DNA of 64,000 nucleotides, from NCBI GenBank assembly GCA_024305405.1, contig JAKNDB010000068.1, positions 1,103,501-1,167,500 of the forward strand, written 5' to 3'. This stretch comes from Dirofilaria immitis (taxonomy: Eukaryota; Nematoda; Chromadorea; Rhabditida; Onchocercidae). Below the pieces are notes generated by a model. The model was not told the origin of the DNA and searched no databases. It worked only from the letters and a program-made list of their open reading frames with translations. Of this stretch, positions 41,378 to 53,103 are shown one piece after another. Each line of letters starts with the position of its first letter. Position 1 is the stretch's first letter. Made by a program: the position numbers and the translations under genes.

Positions 41378-41954
41378 TCACATAGTGCCTTCACGACTAG
41401 TATTCCTGAGCAATCCTGAAATAAAGAGTGACTTAGAGGTAAGAGTATTTCGACCATTTCTGATTATCGATTGCTTTTTTCCCTAAATTCTTACTTTTTA
41501 TCAAATTTTTGGATGCAAGATTGAAATAAAGTAAAAGCTGCAAATATCGTAATCGAAGGAAAACTTACTTCTCATGCGATATGCATCAACCCGATAGGGT
41601 AAATAACGCTGAGATCTATTTCTGTGGATCAGTTCCAGGGGATGCTTACAAGCATTTGCCGTCTATCATGGAATGGTATATGGCCTTGCGTTTCAAGTCC
41701 CTTTAAAAACGAAATGAGACATTATGTGAATTTGCTATAACATTACATTTTGAGTGAAGATGATTGTAGAAAATTTATTTCGAATTTATATTTTTTGAAG
41801 TTAAATTGGTAAGAATTACTTGCAAAGATGATAAATTTTGATCAGGAATTATCCGTGATGTTACTACCAATATTAGCATGCCGAGGATAAAACATGGTAA
41901 GAATGTTTTTGGATATGCACCGGATAGTCTTTGGAAACACACTGGATGAGACAT
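41378..41954 (-). pseudogene. Small secreted-peptide gene, copy C, exon 2 disrupted
   Basis: Exons 41954-41820, 41700-41569 and 41415-41378 keep all splice sites. Exon 1 encodes the same protein as A and B, and exon 3 matches A. In exon 2 a block of about 21 bases (coding IIANAIN in A) is replaced by about 29 unrelated bases, making the exon 8 nt longer. The frame then meets TGA after RRQMLVSIPWN, removing the conserved C-terminus. Unlike most breaks in this window this is a block replacement, not a homopolymer slip, so it is probably a real lesion or a real divergent product. Confidence 0.65.
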
Positions 41955-42992
41955 GATAAGATCTTAATGAAGAAAAAGGTCTCGAATGAATTGCAAATAT
42001 ATATTTAAATGAGCAGAATTAAAGTTCAATGAATTTCGAAAATTTCAGATAAACAAAAAAGGAAATTAGAATCAAGCGAATTTGTAGAGTAAGTGTAAAA
42101 TTAACGTACAATGAGTTTTAGTCAATTTCGTCTCTTTTTTAAATCAGTCAAAAGAAATTAGTATGCAAATCTTCTATACTGTATGACAATTTTTTGATAG
42201 TTAATTTGGGCCGTTTGCTCAATACATAGTTTCGCCAGAGCCAATAAATAAACCAAATGATTACGTGTATCAGTTTAATTCGCTCTTCACCATTTTTCAA
42301 ATATTCCTAAATATTTTGTTGAATTTTGTTTTTATCAAATTGAATCATAGGTACTTTCCCGTTACCATATCGAAATTCCTTAAATAATGATAAATTGAAT
42401 GAAGGAAGCCAATTCTTATGATAATATTAGCAAAAATAAAACTTTTATTTTAGCATATGCAATTATAACGCTTATATTACTTGAAACCTTTCTTGTCAAT
42501 AATCAAGACCGTTATAGGATTATTCGCGAAGAATACAGATTCCGGGGCTGATTGTGAAATTGAAATATAATCCAGGAATCACTGGTTTATTTCCATTAGC
42601 ATCATCATTATTTTATTAACTTTTGGTTTTTCAAATCTCATTAAAAATATGTTATTTTATTCTTTCCCGGAAAAATTACTTTCAAAATTTTATTAATTGA
42701 CTGGTTGTTGATTCTGATCTTTAAAAAACATCTTCAGAAGCTTAATATTTATTTTAATAAAAATAATCTGAATTTAACATACAATCTGAGGGTAGCAGCG
42801 ACAAACATTGCTTGTATGTAATGGAAATATTCTAATTCTGAATTCGATGATTGAAATAATTCTTCAATTCTGAACATTGATATATCAAATATGATCTAAT
42901 ATTACTAGTGCGAAATGGGCAAAGTTGAAAATACAATTAATGCAAATCAAGAAATTCATTTTTATGCTGGCAACAATATTAAGCGTTTAAAT

Positions 42993-44182
42993 TTATTGCG
43001 ATAAGTAACGATAGTAGCGACAAATAATCGACAGTGTACATATGCAAATGAATAAGCTAGCAATAAAAATAATTGTCGTAGTAGCGATGCTCATTATATT
43101 ACCTGAAAAAGAAAAGGATAATTTTCACGTGTATTATCAATGGACTACATTGAGATCAACACAGATTAAAAAATAAATATGCATAAATATTCAAGAATAA
43201 TAATTTATTTCTTTTAATCATTATTCTTTTAAATTTGAATGAACGATCAGATGAATTTGATATACGAAACGCATACACAAGATCACATCAAGTAGTCACA
43301 AAATTTCTTAAATATTTTTTTATTTGCCTTTATAAATTTTCAATCCTGCATTTATTTAAAATTTTTTTCATTTTTTTTTCTCGTATTTCTTAACCACTTT
43401 GAACTTATTCATATGTCCATCATTAATGAGCTTACCTTTGCATTCCACTTTAGACATGCAACTTATATAGAAAAGTACGTTGGATGCAATAATCATTGGT
43501 AATAAAATCATCTAAAAAAAATTAAATTCTCTAATATTCATTTAAAAAAAAAAAAAATTGAATCATTAGAAATTTTCTTTCATCGTTTACCAAGAATTGA
43601 TTAATAAATTTTGATAGCAATTAGGTTGGAGAAAAAAAATCATTTTAAATCGATAATTGAAGAAAATTATTTCTTATCATTCGTTGTTTTCTCGGAATAA
43701 AATTTCAGATATTGAAAAGCGACATTTCTTTTTTTCAACAATTAAATGAGAAATATTATTTGATAAAGATAATTTAATGCAATTGATTAGCTAGGCTTAT
43801 GATTAGACAAATTGTTTATTGCTAAAAAAAAAAAAAAAGTTTTATCTGTTTCAAAATACTCAATCATTTTAGTTATGATTGTAGATGAATGGATCAATTA
43901 AGACAGTTTAATAATTCAGTTCATTTCAATCATGAAAATAAAAATTATTAGGAAAAAAAAGGAAAAAATGAAACTAACAAAAATACATAAAAGTGGACAG
44001 AGAAAACATTTATTGTCCAAACATGTTGCAATAAAGCCAAGAATAGCTGCACTAAGAAAAATTATTGGTATACCAATAACTAATATTTTATCAATAATTT
44101 CATCCATTTTCTCATATCGTCGTATAGCATGATATACTTCCAAGCTTCCAGCTAATACCGTAACAGATACCACAATATACAT
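42993..44182 (-). CDS. Predicted four-span membrane protein
   Basis: Three exons (44182-43979, 43511-43436, 43102-42993) with clean GTTAGT and GTAAGC donors and TTTTTAG and TTTTCAG acceptors. The frame is unbroken for 129 aa. Hydrophobic stretches lie at about residues 1-14 (MYIVVSVTVLAGSL), 33-53 (ILVIGIPIIFLSAAILGF), 58-82 and 98-120 (SIATTTIIFIASLFICICTL). Cysteines cluster in CLDNKCFLCPLLC and SCMSKVEC. There is no CCG tetraspanin signature. An upstream exon is possible because the open frame extends a few codons past the chosen ATG. The last exon overlaps segment C, and its end is duplicated in segment B. No family recognised. Confidence 0.65.
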
Positions 44183-44939
44183 CCATATCTTTGTTGATTA
44201 TTCAAATTTTTTTATTTTTTTCCAACATACAATATCATTTGATATTTTTTTTTATCATCATATAAATGAAATGTAGATCATATTTTGAAAAATTTGAACA
44301 TTTTAAATGTTTATTGATTAAATGATCAGATTATTTAAATGCTAATCATTTATCAATGATAGTGATAGAAAAATAGCCTCATGGCTAATCTTACTTAAAT
44401 TACTAATTTAAAATAACAATTATTAGCTATATTTACAATCTCAAGTTATCTTAGTATATAATATACTATTCAGATAGATAATCTGCTATCTTTTAAGTAT
44501 AGGCACATTTTAGAATATTAAGAAGTTTTCGAGAAATGATTAGACATCTTCGAGAATAAATGAATGATAAGATGAATAGTTTCGATCATATCACTCATGT
44601 TAAAACTCATAAAATCTATTATTTCGTTAAATTCTTCGCAAAAATTCATACATTCATACAAGAAGGAAGGATTACCTTAATATTGCAACCTAAGAATGTA
44701 TTATTATCATTCATTTCTGCAATGATAATTATGCTTATTTAAAAGAATCAAAATTTCAATATAAAGTTGAATTGAAATTTAAGCAAATAAACAGAGAGAT
44801 AGAGAGAGAATTTTCAAGAAGCAATCACCTACAAATTATTTTCTATGAAATATACCAATGTATAAATATTTGATGATAAATAAATATTTTTTCGGATGTT
44901 ATTTTTTTATATAATTTGCATAAAAAAAAAAATAAAAAC

Positions 44940-45900
44940 TATGATTAATTCGGACTGAAATATACCGTAACTTTTTTCTGATTGAATGTCGAAATAACCG
45001 AAATATTTTATAATATAAATATGTTGATAATAATCAAAATATTCATTATCATTAAATATTACATCATTATAAATAAGTAATTTCATAAATATAAGATTAT
45101 TTTGATTTATATTTCTCAAATAAGAAAACATCTCTTCAAATGTCAATCGTATAATTATATATGAAGGATGTTGCTTAAAGCACTGCAATCAATTCGCTTT
45201 TAACCTATCACTTGTCAGATCATAGGCCATTGCATAAAGTATTGTAAAAATGATGATCATTATAAAAGAGAAAGCATTTTCTAATGATATTGCATTGTTC
45301 TGTTCGTCTATTATCAGTACTTCTAAATTCAACTCTATCACCGTCAATATCAAGAAGTCTCAAATAACTTCTATAAAATTAAAGAGAAATTCAAACTATC
45401 AATTGTATTATCGATATTCCTCAATGAATTTATGTATCCTCCTGATATTAATCTTTACATCGTGTCATTATATCAAAAAAAAGAATAATATTGCAAGAAT
45501 TGCCTATTCAAGAATATTTCAAGCAACATCAACGGATACTTTCCCCGTGCTTCATCTAAAATCAGAAAATGCGAACTGTAAAAGGTCAAATAGCAAAAAT
45601 ATCTACTTTATTTATTTTTTTTCAATCAATAAAGAATAATTCGATAATTGAAAAGGAAAGTTTTCCCAGAATTGTCTTAATGCGGAAGCTATTTCGAATA
45701 GAATGTCGAATCCTTACAATCCGAATGACTTTAATCTTCCAGTGTAAATTAATTTGTAATAGAGAAGCATTAATTTGTAATACAATGTGTCGTATAAAGT
45801 TTTCATTCCCGATCAGTAAAGTGATCGTCGAGCACGTAAAACTGATATGCAAGAAATACAATAAATCAGAGAAAAAATTTATCATTCAAAGCAAACAATG
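44940..45900 (-). other. Unresolved coding-like stretch
   Basis: Several minus-strand pieces look coding but do not join cleanly. 45870-45710 (acceptor CATATCAG) reads YVLDDHFTDR, then after a one-base slip NENFIRHIVLQINASLLQI. 45580-45500 reads LILDEARGK and joins in phase to 45370-45240 (SYLRLLDIDGDRVEF). 45258-44940 starts MIIIFTILYAMAYDLTSD like a signal peptide, meets a TGA, then reads QCFKQHPSYIIIRLTFEEMF. These may be one gene broken by sequence errors, or two. Long plus-strand open frames (45250-45639, 45569-45907) compete. I do not recognise a product. Confidence 0.3.
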
Positions 45901-45926
45901 GAAATAAGTATAACATTAATAACAAA

Positions 45927-48197
45927 TTAACGTATTTTGGATAAATATCGATTAGCGGCAGCTTTTAATTTCATTTGCAATTCACTGGTTTTTACCAAAG
46001 TTAGAGGTGTCTGTTTTTCCTGAAAAAATAGGAGTTAATGCATTTCTCAATAATCTACCAAAGATCAATAATATATGACTGAGAAAAATATTAATATGTA
46101 TCGTTTTCGCAAACCGCAAAATATGCAATTAAATTAATGCAGAAAATCGTAGGAAATTATTGAAGGAAATCTTTTAATTAAAGCAGTAGAACAATTATTC
46201 TGCTTAATTTTCCGTTGATTAAGATATCGATAATACAAATCGTCTCCTCTTCGTTAGCTAACAATAATAAAAATCCAAACAGTTTAGAATTCAATTCTAG
46301 AAGTGCTTCAGCGCTTAGTTTGAAAATATTTAAGATAGCAGGAAAAATTTTAACATTTTAAAGCATACTTTATTTTCGAAGTACAAATCAGCACCATGTT
46401 CTGCCAACAATATAGCGATATCTTCTCGTTGTTCCTCCACTGCCAAATGTCTGTAATTTTTTTATCCCAGTGCTTTTATTTCCCAGGAATTTCCTTATTT
46501 ACTGTAATAAATAAAAGAATACTTCCTCAAATCTGTTTAATAAAATTGAGGTAAATGAGAAAATAAAAATGGAAGTTATTTCAGAAGGGTATATTTAAGA
46601 AAACATCCGTCTAAAACTTTCAAACATTTTCCGTTACACATGAATATAAAAAACGCATTTTCATTTGTATAAAGTATATAGCGAATATTGTAAAAAATAT
46701 AAAATCATTTCGTAAAAAGGAAAAACACTCAGAAAGTGTGATTGAATTGCATATGTAAATAAGTGAGTTAGAAAAAATTGAACTAACAAAACAGCATATA
46801 TATTGCAATGTATCTTAGAAGGATATATTTTTAAAAATAAAGTAAAAGGAAAAAAAAGCAACTACAAAGAAAACAACTAAATTTTTATTTACTTCTGTTT
46901 TAATTTTAATCTTAATAACTTAACAAAAATTAATTACAAGAAAAATCTTCTAACTTTTTAAAATGCATTCGCCAAACTTACAATGCTGTGCAACCAGAAG
47001 AATCGGTGAGATTAATCCTTAAGCTTGGCTCCATCAATAAAATAGGTACAATCTAAAAACAATTATTTTATCAAGTGTATGATCATTTAATGTTCAATAA
47101 AGTTTAATCATTCTATATAATTTGTCGCTAACCTTTTCATGACCTTGAGAAGCGGCTCGATGTAATGGTGTTGCTTGATAATTATCCTGTGCATTCACAT
47201 CTGCACCATTCTTCAGTAAAATTGCCGTAATCTTAAACATTCAATTTTTTATTTTATAAATTCTATTCTATGATTTAAATTTAATTAACATGAATATGAA
47301 ATAAAACAAAACATTCTATCAAATAATTGAAATAATATAATTACCATATGCCAAATATTACCTGCGGTCTATTTTTACTCGCAGCATAATGTAAAGCTGT
47401 TTGCTTATTATTATTTGGCGTGTTAACATTCACTAACGGAAGACTGATCAAATATCGAACAACTTCCAATCGTCCAGCTGAACATGCAATCATTAGTGGT
47501 GTCCAACCCATCTGCAATTTTCAATATGTTCAAAAACATTACAGTATTTATGGCTGATAGCAAGTAAAATGTAAATGACAGCAAATTTAAGCAAAATAAC
47601 TGGAAATAATTCTATATATATTATTCGCGTGAATCTGCTCTAGAGAATTTAGCTTCTTTATGTTTACCATATATGCATATTTGATAATGCAAGAATATTT
47701 GATAAAAGACAAAGAAACATTAATTTTGATGACTCGAAACTTACATCATCCGATGCTATGGCATCATCTTCTTGTTGCGATATACAGAACTGCACAATTT
47801 CTAAACAACCACCACTTGCTGCCCAATGAACTGCTATTCGACCAGACTAAAAGTAAATTTTATAAAACTATAAGTTATGAAAGGCGTATAATTTAATGGG
47901 ATGATGATGATGATGTTGGCAGATAATAGAAAATTCGAATTTTTCAGAATGATGATTTCAGAATTATTTGCCGAGCTAAGATAAGATAAAAGGTTATCGC
48001 CAATCCTTTTCATTCTACAATACTCCCAAAAGATAAATTCAAATTACACCAGAGAAATTACTTACATCATCCTTCCCGGATCTTAAAGTATCGTATTTTT
48101 GTAGCAAACGCTTCGCATCTTCTGCCTTATTCTGACGCAATGAATCGATCAGTTCTGTTCGTGCCATTTCCAACGTTTTCACGGGTTTTTCCTCCAT
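45927..48197 (-). CDS. PSMD10: Gankyrin-like ankyrin-repeat protein (26S proteasome chaperone)
   Basis: PSMD10/gankyrin type: an ankyrin-repeat assembly chaperone that binds the Rpt3 ATPase of the proteasome base. Seven exons (48197-48066, 47846-47745, 47511-47362, 47231-47133, 47052-46982, 46450-46369, 46019-45927) give an unbroken 242 aa. An N-terminal helix (ARTELIDSLRQNKAEDAKRL) precedes repeats with the usual motifs: RIAVHWAASGGCLEIVQF, GWTPLMIACSAGRLEVVRYL, KQTALHYAASKNR, YQATPLHRAASQGHEKI, HLAVEEQREDIAILLAEHGA, EKQTPLTLVKTS. It ends NRYLSKIR. The ATG follows TTTATTTAG|GTATTATA, a good spliced-leader acceptor, 377 bp below the Sec20 stop on the same strand, so it may be a downstream operon gene. 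Confidence 0.9.
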
Positions 48198-48573
48198 TAT
48201 AATACCTAAATAAAAAATTGATAACAAAATGGGAAAAAATGCATTATAATAATTTGTAAATCCTTTCAAAAATATAAAATTTTTCTCATGAAATTTTGAA
48301 ATTCTGAATTTTTTTTTTGTAAACTTAAATCTATTCATATATCATCTTAAAAGCACTCATTACAAACGTTTATTAACAAAACCAACACTTATCATTATAA
48401 AAACATTTCAGCATAGCTACTGAAACCAAAATGATGGTGCATATTAATCAAATAGAAAAAATAAGTTTTATTCATAGAAAATAATAAGAAAACTAGGATC
48501 AGCATCATTCAGTATAAAAGAATATCACAGATATAAAAAGAATCACACATAGACTATTTCAATTTTAAAAATT

Positions 48574-50259
48574 TCAAAAAATAATCGAAAGCACTCGTTT
48601 TCTTAATATATACATTATAACAACAACATACAAAAGTAAAGCAAAAGTTAACAAAATTTTGTCTGTACATTCTCGCCGACCATATTTCGATATTAACTTT
48701 CCACCGCTCTGAAATCAATAACATTATCAGAACCTGGATAAGTTCTCATGTATAATAACAAAATCTAGAAAAAAATAAAATTTTCATCTTTCATTAATAC
48801 CTAATATGAATAAACGGTTACAAATTATATTTTTCAATAGTAAATTTCTATCAATCTTAAAGATTGCAAATGATTACTTGTATATGAGCGCCCATTGATG
48901 AATATTCAGATTCTGTATCTTTAAGAAGAAATGAGGAATGAATTAATGTTGAGGTGGTATCTTCGGACAGCTTCAATTGATCGCTCATTTTTGACACTAG
49001 TGATGAAAGGCTTTCCGTTGCCTAAAAAAAAGAGATGAAAATAAACACCTGATACAGAAATATATAATCTGAAGTTTTACAGCCATTTATAATTTCTACG
49101 GGTTTATAAAATTCTCAAATTTAAGAAATTAAACTGTAAAATAATTGATTAATTTTTGAAAGATTTAAAAACCATATTTCTGTGCAACTTATAAAAGAAA
49201 ATGAAATAATATTTAACAAATACTTTCAAGGTTTGTGTTTTCAAGTTTTCAGCACGCTTTTACGGCTTCTAAATTCAATGTCTTGAGGATCATCACCACC
49301 TTGTAACAAATAGCTACGCGATTGCTCTTCTGCAACTTTTCTTTACTGATATACTGATTTATGAAACTACAAAATTTTCTTATTTATTGAGAAAGTTTCA
49401 GAAGTTAAAATTTTGAAAAAAACTCACTAAAAAACTTACCTAATATTTTTAAAAATCCTAAAATTGCTTGACGTAGCATTTGACGATTCTTTTCTAATTC
49501 ATTCCGATGCTCTTTCACTTGAGCCAATAACTCAACACGATCATTTCGAAAACTCATCTAAATTTTTCATAACGATAATATCGAAAAATAACAAATAGGT
49601 GAAATTAAATTTTGCAAAATACGATACAGAAGAAACGATGCTACTTTATTAGCGAATTTTTCTAAGGCATCAATTAAATGCGCAAGTCCGGCCATTTCAT
49701 CTTTGATATTTCGAGTACATTCGGCTATTTCTTTTGCGATACGAATTTCCGCTGCCTAAAAATAATATATTGTAAACAAATACTCCCTTTAAAGAATAAT
49801 GTACAAACATAAAGTGTGAATTATAAAAATCAAATTAAGGAATATGATAGATTCTCCTCATTCTCAAATTCTCAATTTCATTTCATTAATTACTACAAGT
49901 CTATAAACTTATAAAATGCATATGAGAAATAATGCTTATTAATTAATGAAATAAACTTTGAACCAAGAATAGGATTAAAAAAAAGATGTAAAACATTGAT
50001 GGCAAAAAGTAAGAAACGTTAATAATAGTCTTTAATATAAGATTTAGCAAATAATTTATGTATAATGCCCTCATCATTAAACAACCTCAAGCATTAAGCC
50101 TTTAAACATAATAAACATTCAAGTCTAACTGATTCAAATAAATCATATTTCATCGATAAAGGCTAACCTAATTTCTTCGATATGATTTTTTACAGCAATA
50201 TCAGCCTTAAGAATATCTTGCTGGCAAACTTGCAGTTGCACAAGATTCAAATTTTGCAT
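48574..50259 (-). CDS. sec-20: SNARE protein Sec20 (BNIP1-like)
   Basis: Sec20/BNIP1 is the Q-SNARE of the ER that takes part in Golgi-to-ER retrograde fusion with syntaxin 18 and Use1. Exons: 50259-50168, 49755-49645, 49557-49440, about 49335-49264, 49021-48878, 48708-48574. The N-terminal helix MQNLNLVQLQVCQQDILKAD is followed by coiled-coil segments, LLQGGDDPQDIEF, the SNARE helix (SEDTTSTLIHSSFLLKDTES, SSMGAHIQSGGKLISKYGRR) and a C-terminal anchor (ILLTFALLLYVVVIMYIL) with tail RKRVLSIIF. About 224 aa. The joins exon 1-2 and 4-5 each fail by one base, and the exon 4 acceptor is uncertain. It lies 500 bp below COX17. Confidence 0.88.
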
Positions 50260-50758
50260 TCTTAAGTGCAAAAAGCAGTTTTGAAGAACAGAATGAAGTT
50301 AATTTCCTCTTTTAGAAAATCTGGAATAAATTAAAATTGTGATAAGTCGCATTTTGGAAAATTTATTGCAGAGAATTCTTCAGCCTTCCAATATGGCCTT
50401 CATAATTTCCTTCATCAGAATTTCCTTCATCGTAAGAAAGAAACTTCCGTACATTTTTAAAATTCATTCCCTTCTTCTTTTTTGTAAGATAATTCATAAA
50501 TAACACCATCGCTTAACTCCCGACATCCATTTCTTTATCTCGGAAATGATAGGATTTTTTCAATATCTTTTCATCTTATTTTCTTCATGAAAGATTGTCA
50601 AAAGACAAAATGGCGATTAACCACAGGAATGAATCAGAATCATGCAAATGTATATTTTATAATTTATGCAATTTCTACAACTTTGCAAAATTTCACTAGA
50701 ATATTTATGATCAAACAATGAACAAAAGTTTCTACGTATCTTATCGACAAAAAGCGAA

Positions 50759-51414
50759 TTACACTTCATAGCCATACTTCCTCATGCATTTCTTATGAGC
50801 TTCAATCAGTTCACCGCAACGTTCTTCACCGAACAAAATCACACATTCATCCCTGGCCTAAAAATTTTAAATAAATTAAAATTATTTTACATAAATTAAC
50901 AAATTGATAAAAATTTTATATATAAACTTAATCATTTTTCAAGCAGAAGAATAGTGCTATTCACAAATTTGAAATAATTTCATATCATTTTATGATATCA
51001 TTCTTTAGATATTTCATTGAACAGATTTATTTTACAAAGTTTTATTTATGCCTATAAATTTTACACATTTTCATCTAGCTTCAAACTCCCAATATATTGA
51101 TTTTAAATTTATTTTCTTATTTAAAAAATATGCTAAAATAATTACACATTTTCATCTAGCTTCAAATTCCTAAATATATTAATTTTAAACTTATTTTCTT
51201 ACTTAAAAAATATGCCAAAATAATTATAACAAAAGCAACTCATTATTCAAATTCATGCAATATACGATGAAATATAAAACATTAAAAACTTAAAAATCAC
51301 TCATATCTCATACTATATAAATTAACCTTTTAGTTTCTGGACATGCGCAACATGGTTTCGGCTTTTTGCATTATTATCCGTCAACGATATCGAACATTCG
51401 TTACTGTCACTCAT
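50759..51414 (-). CDS. cox-17: Cytochrome c oxidase copper chaperone COX17
   Basis: Small intermembrane-space protein that delivers copper to Sco1 and Cox11 for cytochrome oxidase assembly. Two exons: 51414-51327 and 50857-50759. The copper-binding motif KPCC is present in [12 protein letters not shown], and the twin CX9C helices in [20 protein letters not shown] then [10 protein letters not shown]. Reading [17 protein letters not shown] into KPKPCC needs one extra A at GCAAAAAGCC (near 51363), and the exon join needs one more A in CTAAAAG (near 51330). Then the CDS is exactly 62 aa plus stop, the family's usual size. The ATG directly follows TTTTATAG. As COX17 is essential, the two breaks are best read as sequence errors. 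Confidence 0.92.
51060..51235. repeat. Tandem duplication of about 86 bp in COX17 intron
   Basis: The block starting ACACATTTTCATCTAGCTTC is repeated directly with a few differences at about 51061 and 51146. It lies within the single COX17 intron. Confidence 0.85.
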
Positions 51415-51627
51415 CTATAAAATAAGAATTATGATCGATCAATCAATTATTCTTTTATGTTTAAGGATAAATTTCCATCATTTCCTATTGTTTTGTATAT
51501 ATTGTATAGAATGATTTCATGAAAATGATTAAAGTTCTTAAATTAATGAGAGAAATATAAACTCTCTATATTTACGAGGTATAAATGATTTATAGCATAA
51601 TTAATTATAATTAAGCATATCCTTAAC

Positions 51628-51652
51628 ATATATATATATATATATATATATA
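51628..51652. repeat. AT dinucleotide microsatellite
   Basis: About 12 AT repeats. Similar shorter tracts are at 20855-20872, 61450-61463 and 61926-61940. A GA tract lies at about 51986-52002. Confidence 0.9.
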
Positions 51653-52321
51653 TCTAGTTTAGTAAATTACTGGGTATGCGTTGGAGCAAAATTCTCGGCA
51701 AATAACAATAATTTATAGCAAATAAGAACACATGAATTAAATATACAAATCTAATTTTATGAATTCCTAGCCTATTATTTTTACTTTTGAAAACAGAAAT
51801 TTTTCCTTTATTTGTCGAAAATAATTTCAACTATAAATAATTCGTGATCTTGAAATTATATTGAAGAAGCAACAAATTATTCATGGAGTGAGCAAAAATT
51901 TTTCAGGTATGAAATTATTTTATTCAAGCACTTATTTATGTAATCATGCAAAAACATGAGGCAATGAAATAAAAACCGATAAAAAGAGAGAGAGAGAGAG
52001 AGAAAAACAACATTAATTTGAACCGATCGTTTTAAGATAATCCTAACAATATTAAAATGAGACTAATAAACATTAAACGCCGATAAATCTTGAATATGAA
52101 CGAGGCAATCAATTGAAAGGATTCTGATGACATTATGAATCAAAAATTTTGATTTAAAACAGATTATTAGATAATTAAAAATTTTGGCACAACCTTTAAA
52201 AAACTGACTGACTAACTTTCCGTAAACGATATCAGTATTAATGAACTGTCAATTAATATCAAAATATTAAAATATAAATGCTTTAATAAGCAACAAAGAA
52301 TAATTTTGTATAATGTTCACC

Positions 52322-52618
52322 TTATTTTAATACTTCAATAAATGCATAAACTGAAAATTCAGTTGGTGAAGAACTCTTACAGCTGCTGAGAAAAAGTTTC
52401 TTTCAAATTGATAATATCAAAATAATATTAGAAAGACGTCGATGTAAGAAAACGTTCCCTTAAAAAAATACAATACAGATAACACCTATATAATATTTAG
52501 AACGGGTCCTTTTCTGTCAAATGCGTAATTTTCAGCAGTATAAAGGAATATATTTCCAATCAAAATGAGTTTCTATGATGCATATAATGACAAGAAAGAG
52601 AAATTTCAGCTTCCGCAT
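52322..52618 (-). CDS. Possible small secreted protein
   Basis: Exon 1 starts at 52618 with a convincing signal peptide (MRKLKFLFLVIICIIETHF). After a frame slip near 52555 it reads YTAENYAFDRKGP up to a GT donor. A second piece behind TTTTTCTCAG (about 52384) reads SSCKSSSPTEFSVYAFIEVL and ends at TAA (52322-52324). The frame slip and uncertain join make this tentative. No family recognised. It sits between COX17 and the E2-25K gene on the same strand. Confidence 0.33.
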
Positions 52619-53103
52619 CAATATGAAAACTATCGTTAAGCTACTTAAAGCTCAACGATAACGTTCACATGAAGTACTTATAAAGAGTGTTTATAAAGAT
52701 TTCAATAAAATTTTGGTAAATATTATTAAGTTAGAAAATTAACAATAAAACCAAAACTATTAATTTCTATATTGCTTAGCAAATCCAAATCAGATATTTG
52801 TCCCTGTAAGAAGACGATACCACTGATTTCGTTTCACCTAAAAAGAATTCAATAATATTGAAACCAAAACTTGATTTTTAAATTCCAGAGCGGAATTATC
52901 CAATTCATTTCATATTAATTTAAATGGCCGCACTTAAGACCTAAAAATTTATAAATACTCAATTTATAAAGCAATAAACACGTATTTATCAACATGTAGT
53001 TTAAGGATCACAATTAGAGAAAAGGAATGAAGAGAGTCACTTTAAACATGAGAAATAAAATGACCTGCGCAGCTGCACTATATAATACATGATAAAAAAT
53101 ATC

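Larger units (their letters stand above)
40455..43058 (-). repeat. Duplicated segment, copy C
   Basis: Reverse-complement match to segment A from about 5650 back to 3278, extending further into the last exon of the tetraspan gene (to about 43058), an extension shared with copy B. It contains the peptide gene and the 63-codon ORF block but not the 500-bp end block. Because it joins smoothly to the complete tetraspan gene, it is the best candidate for the original locus. Confidence 0.9.

Noticed and set aside
42993..43195. Plus-strand 40-codon ORF starting MNKLAIKIIVVVAML
   Set aside because: It is antisense to the last exon of the tetraspan gene, which has matching splice phases and an unbroken frame.
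45250..45907. Two plus-strand ORFs of 129 and 112 codons
   Set aside because: Low-complexity Ile/Lys/Ser composition, no splice or homology support, and competing minus-strand coding signal.
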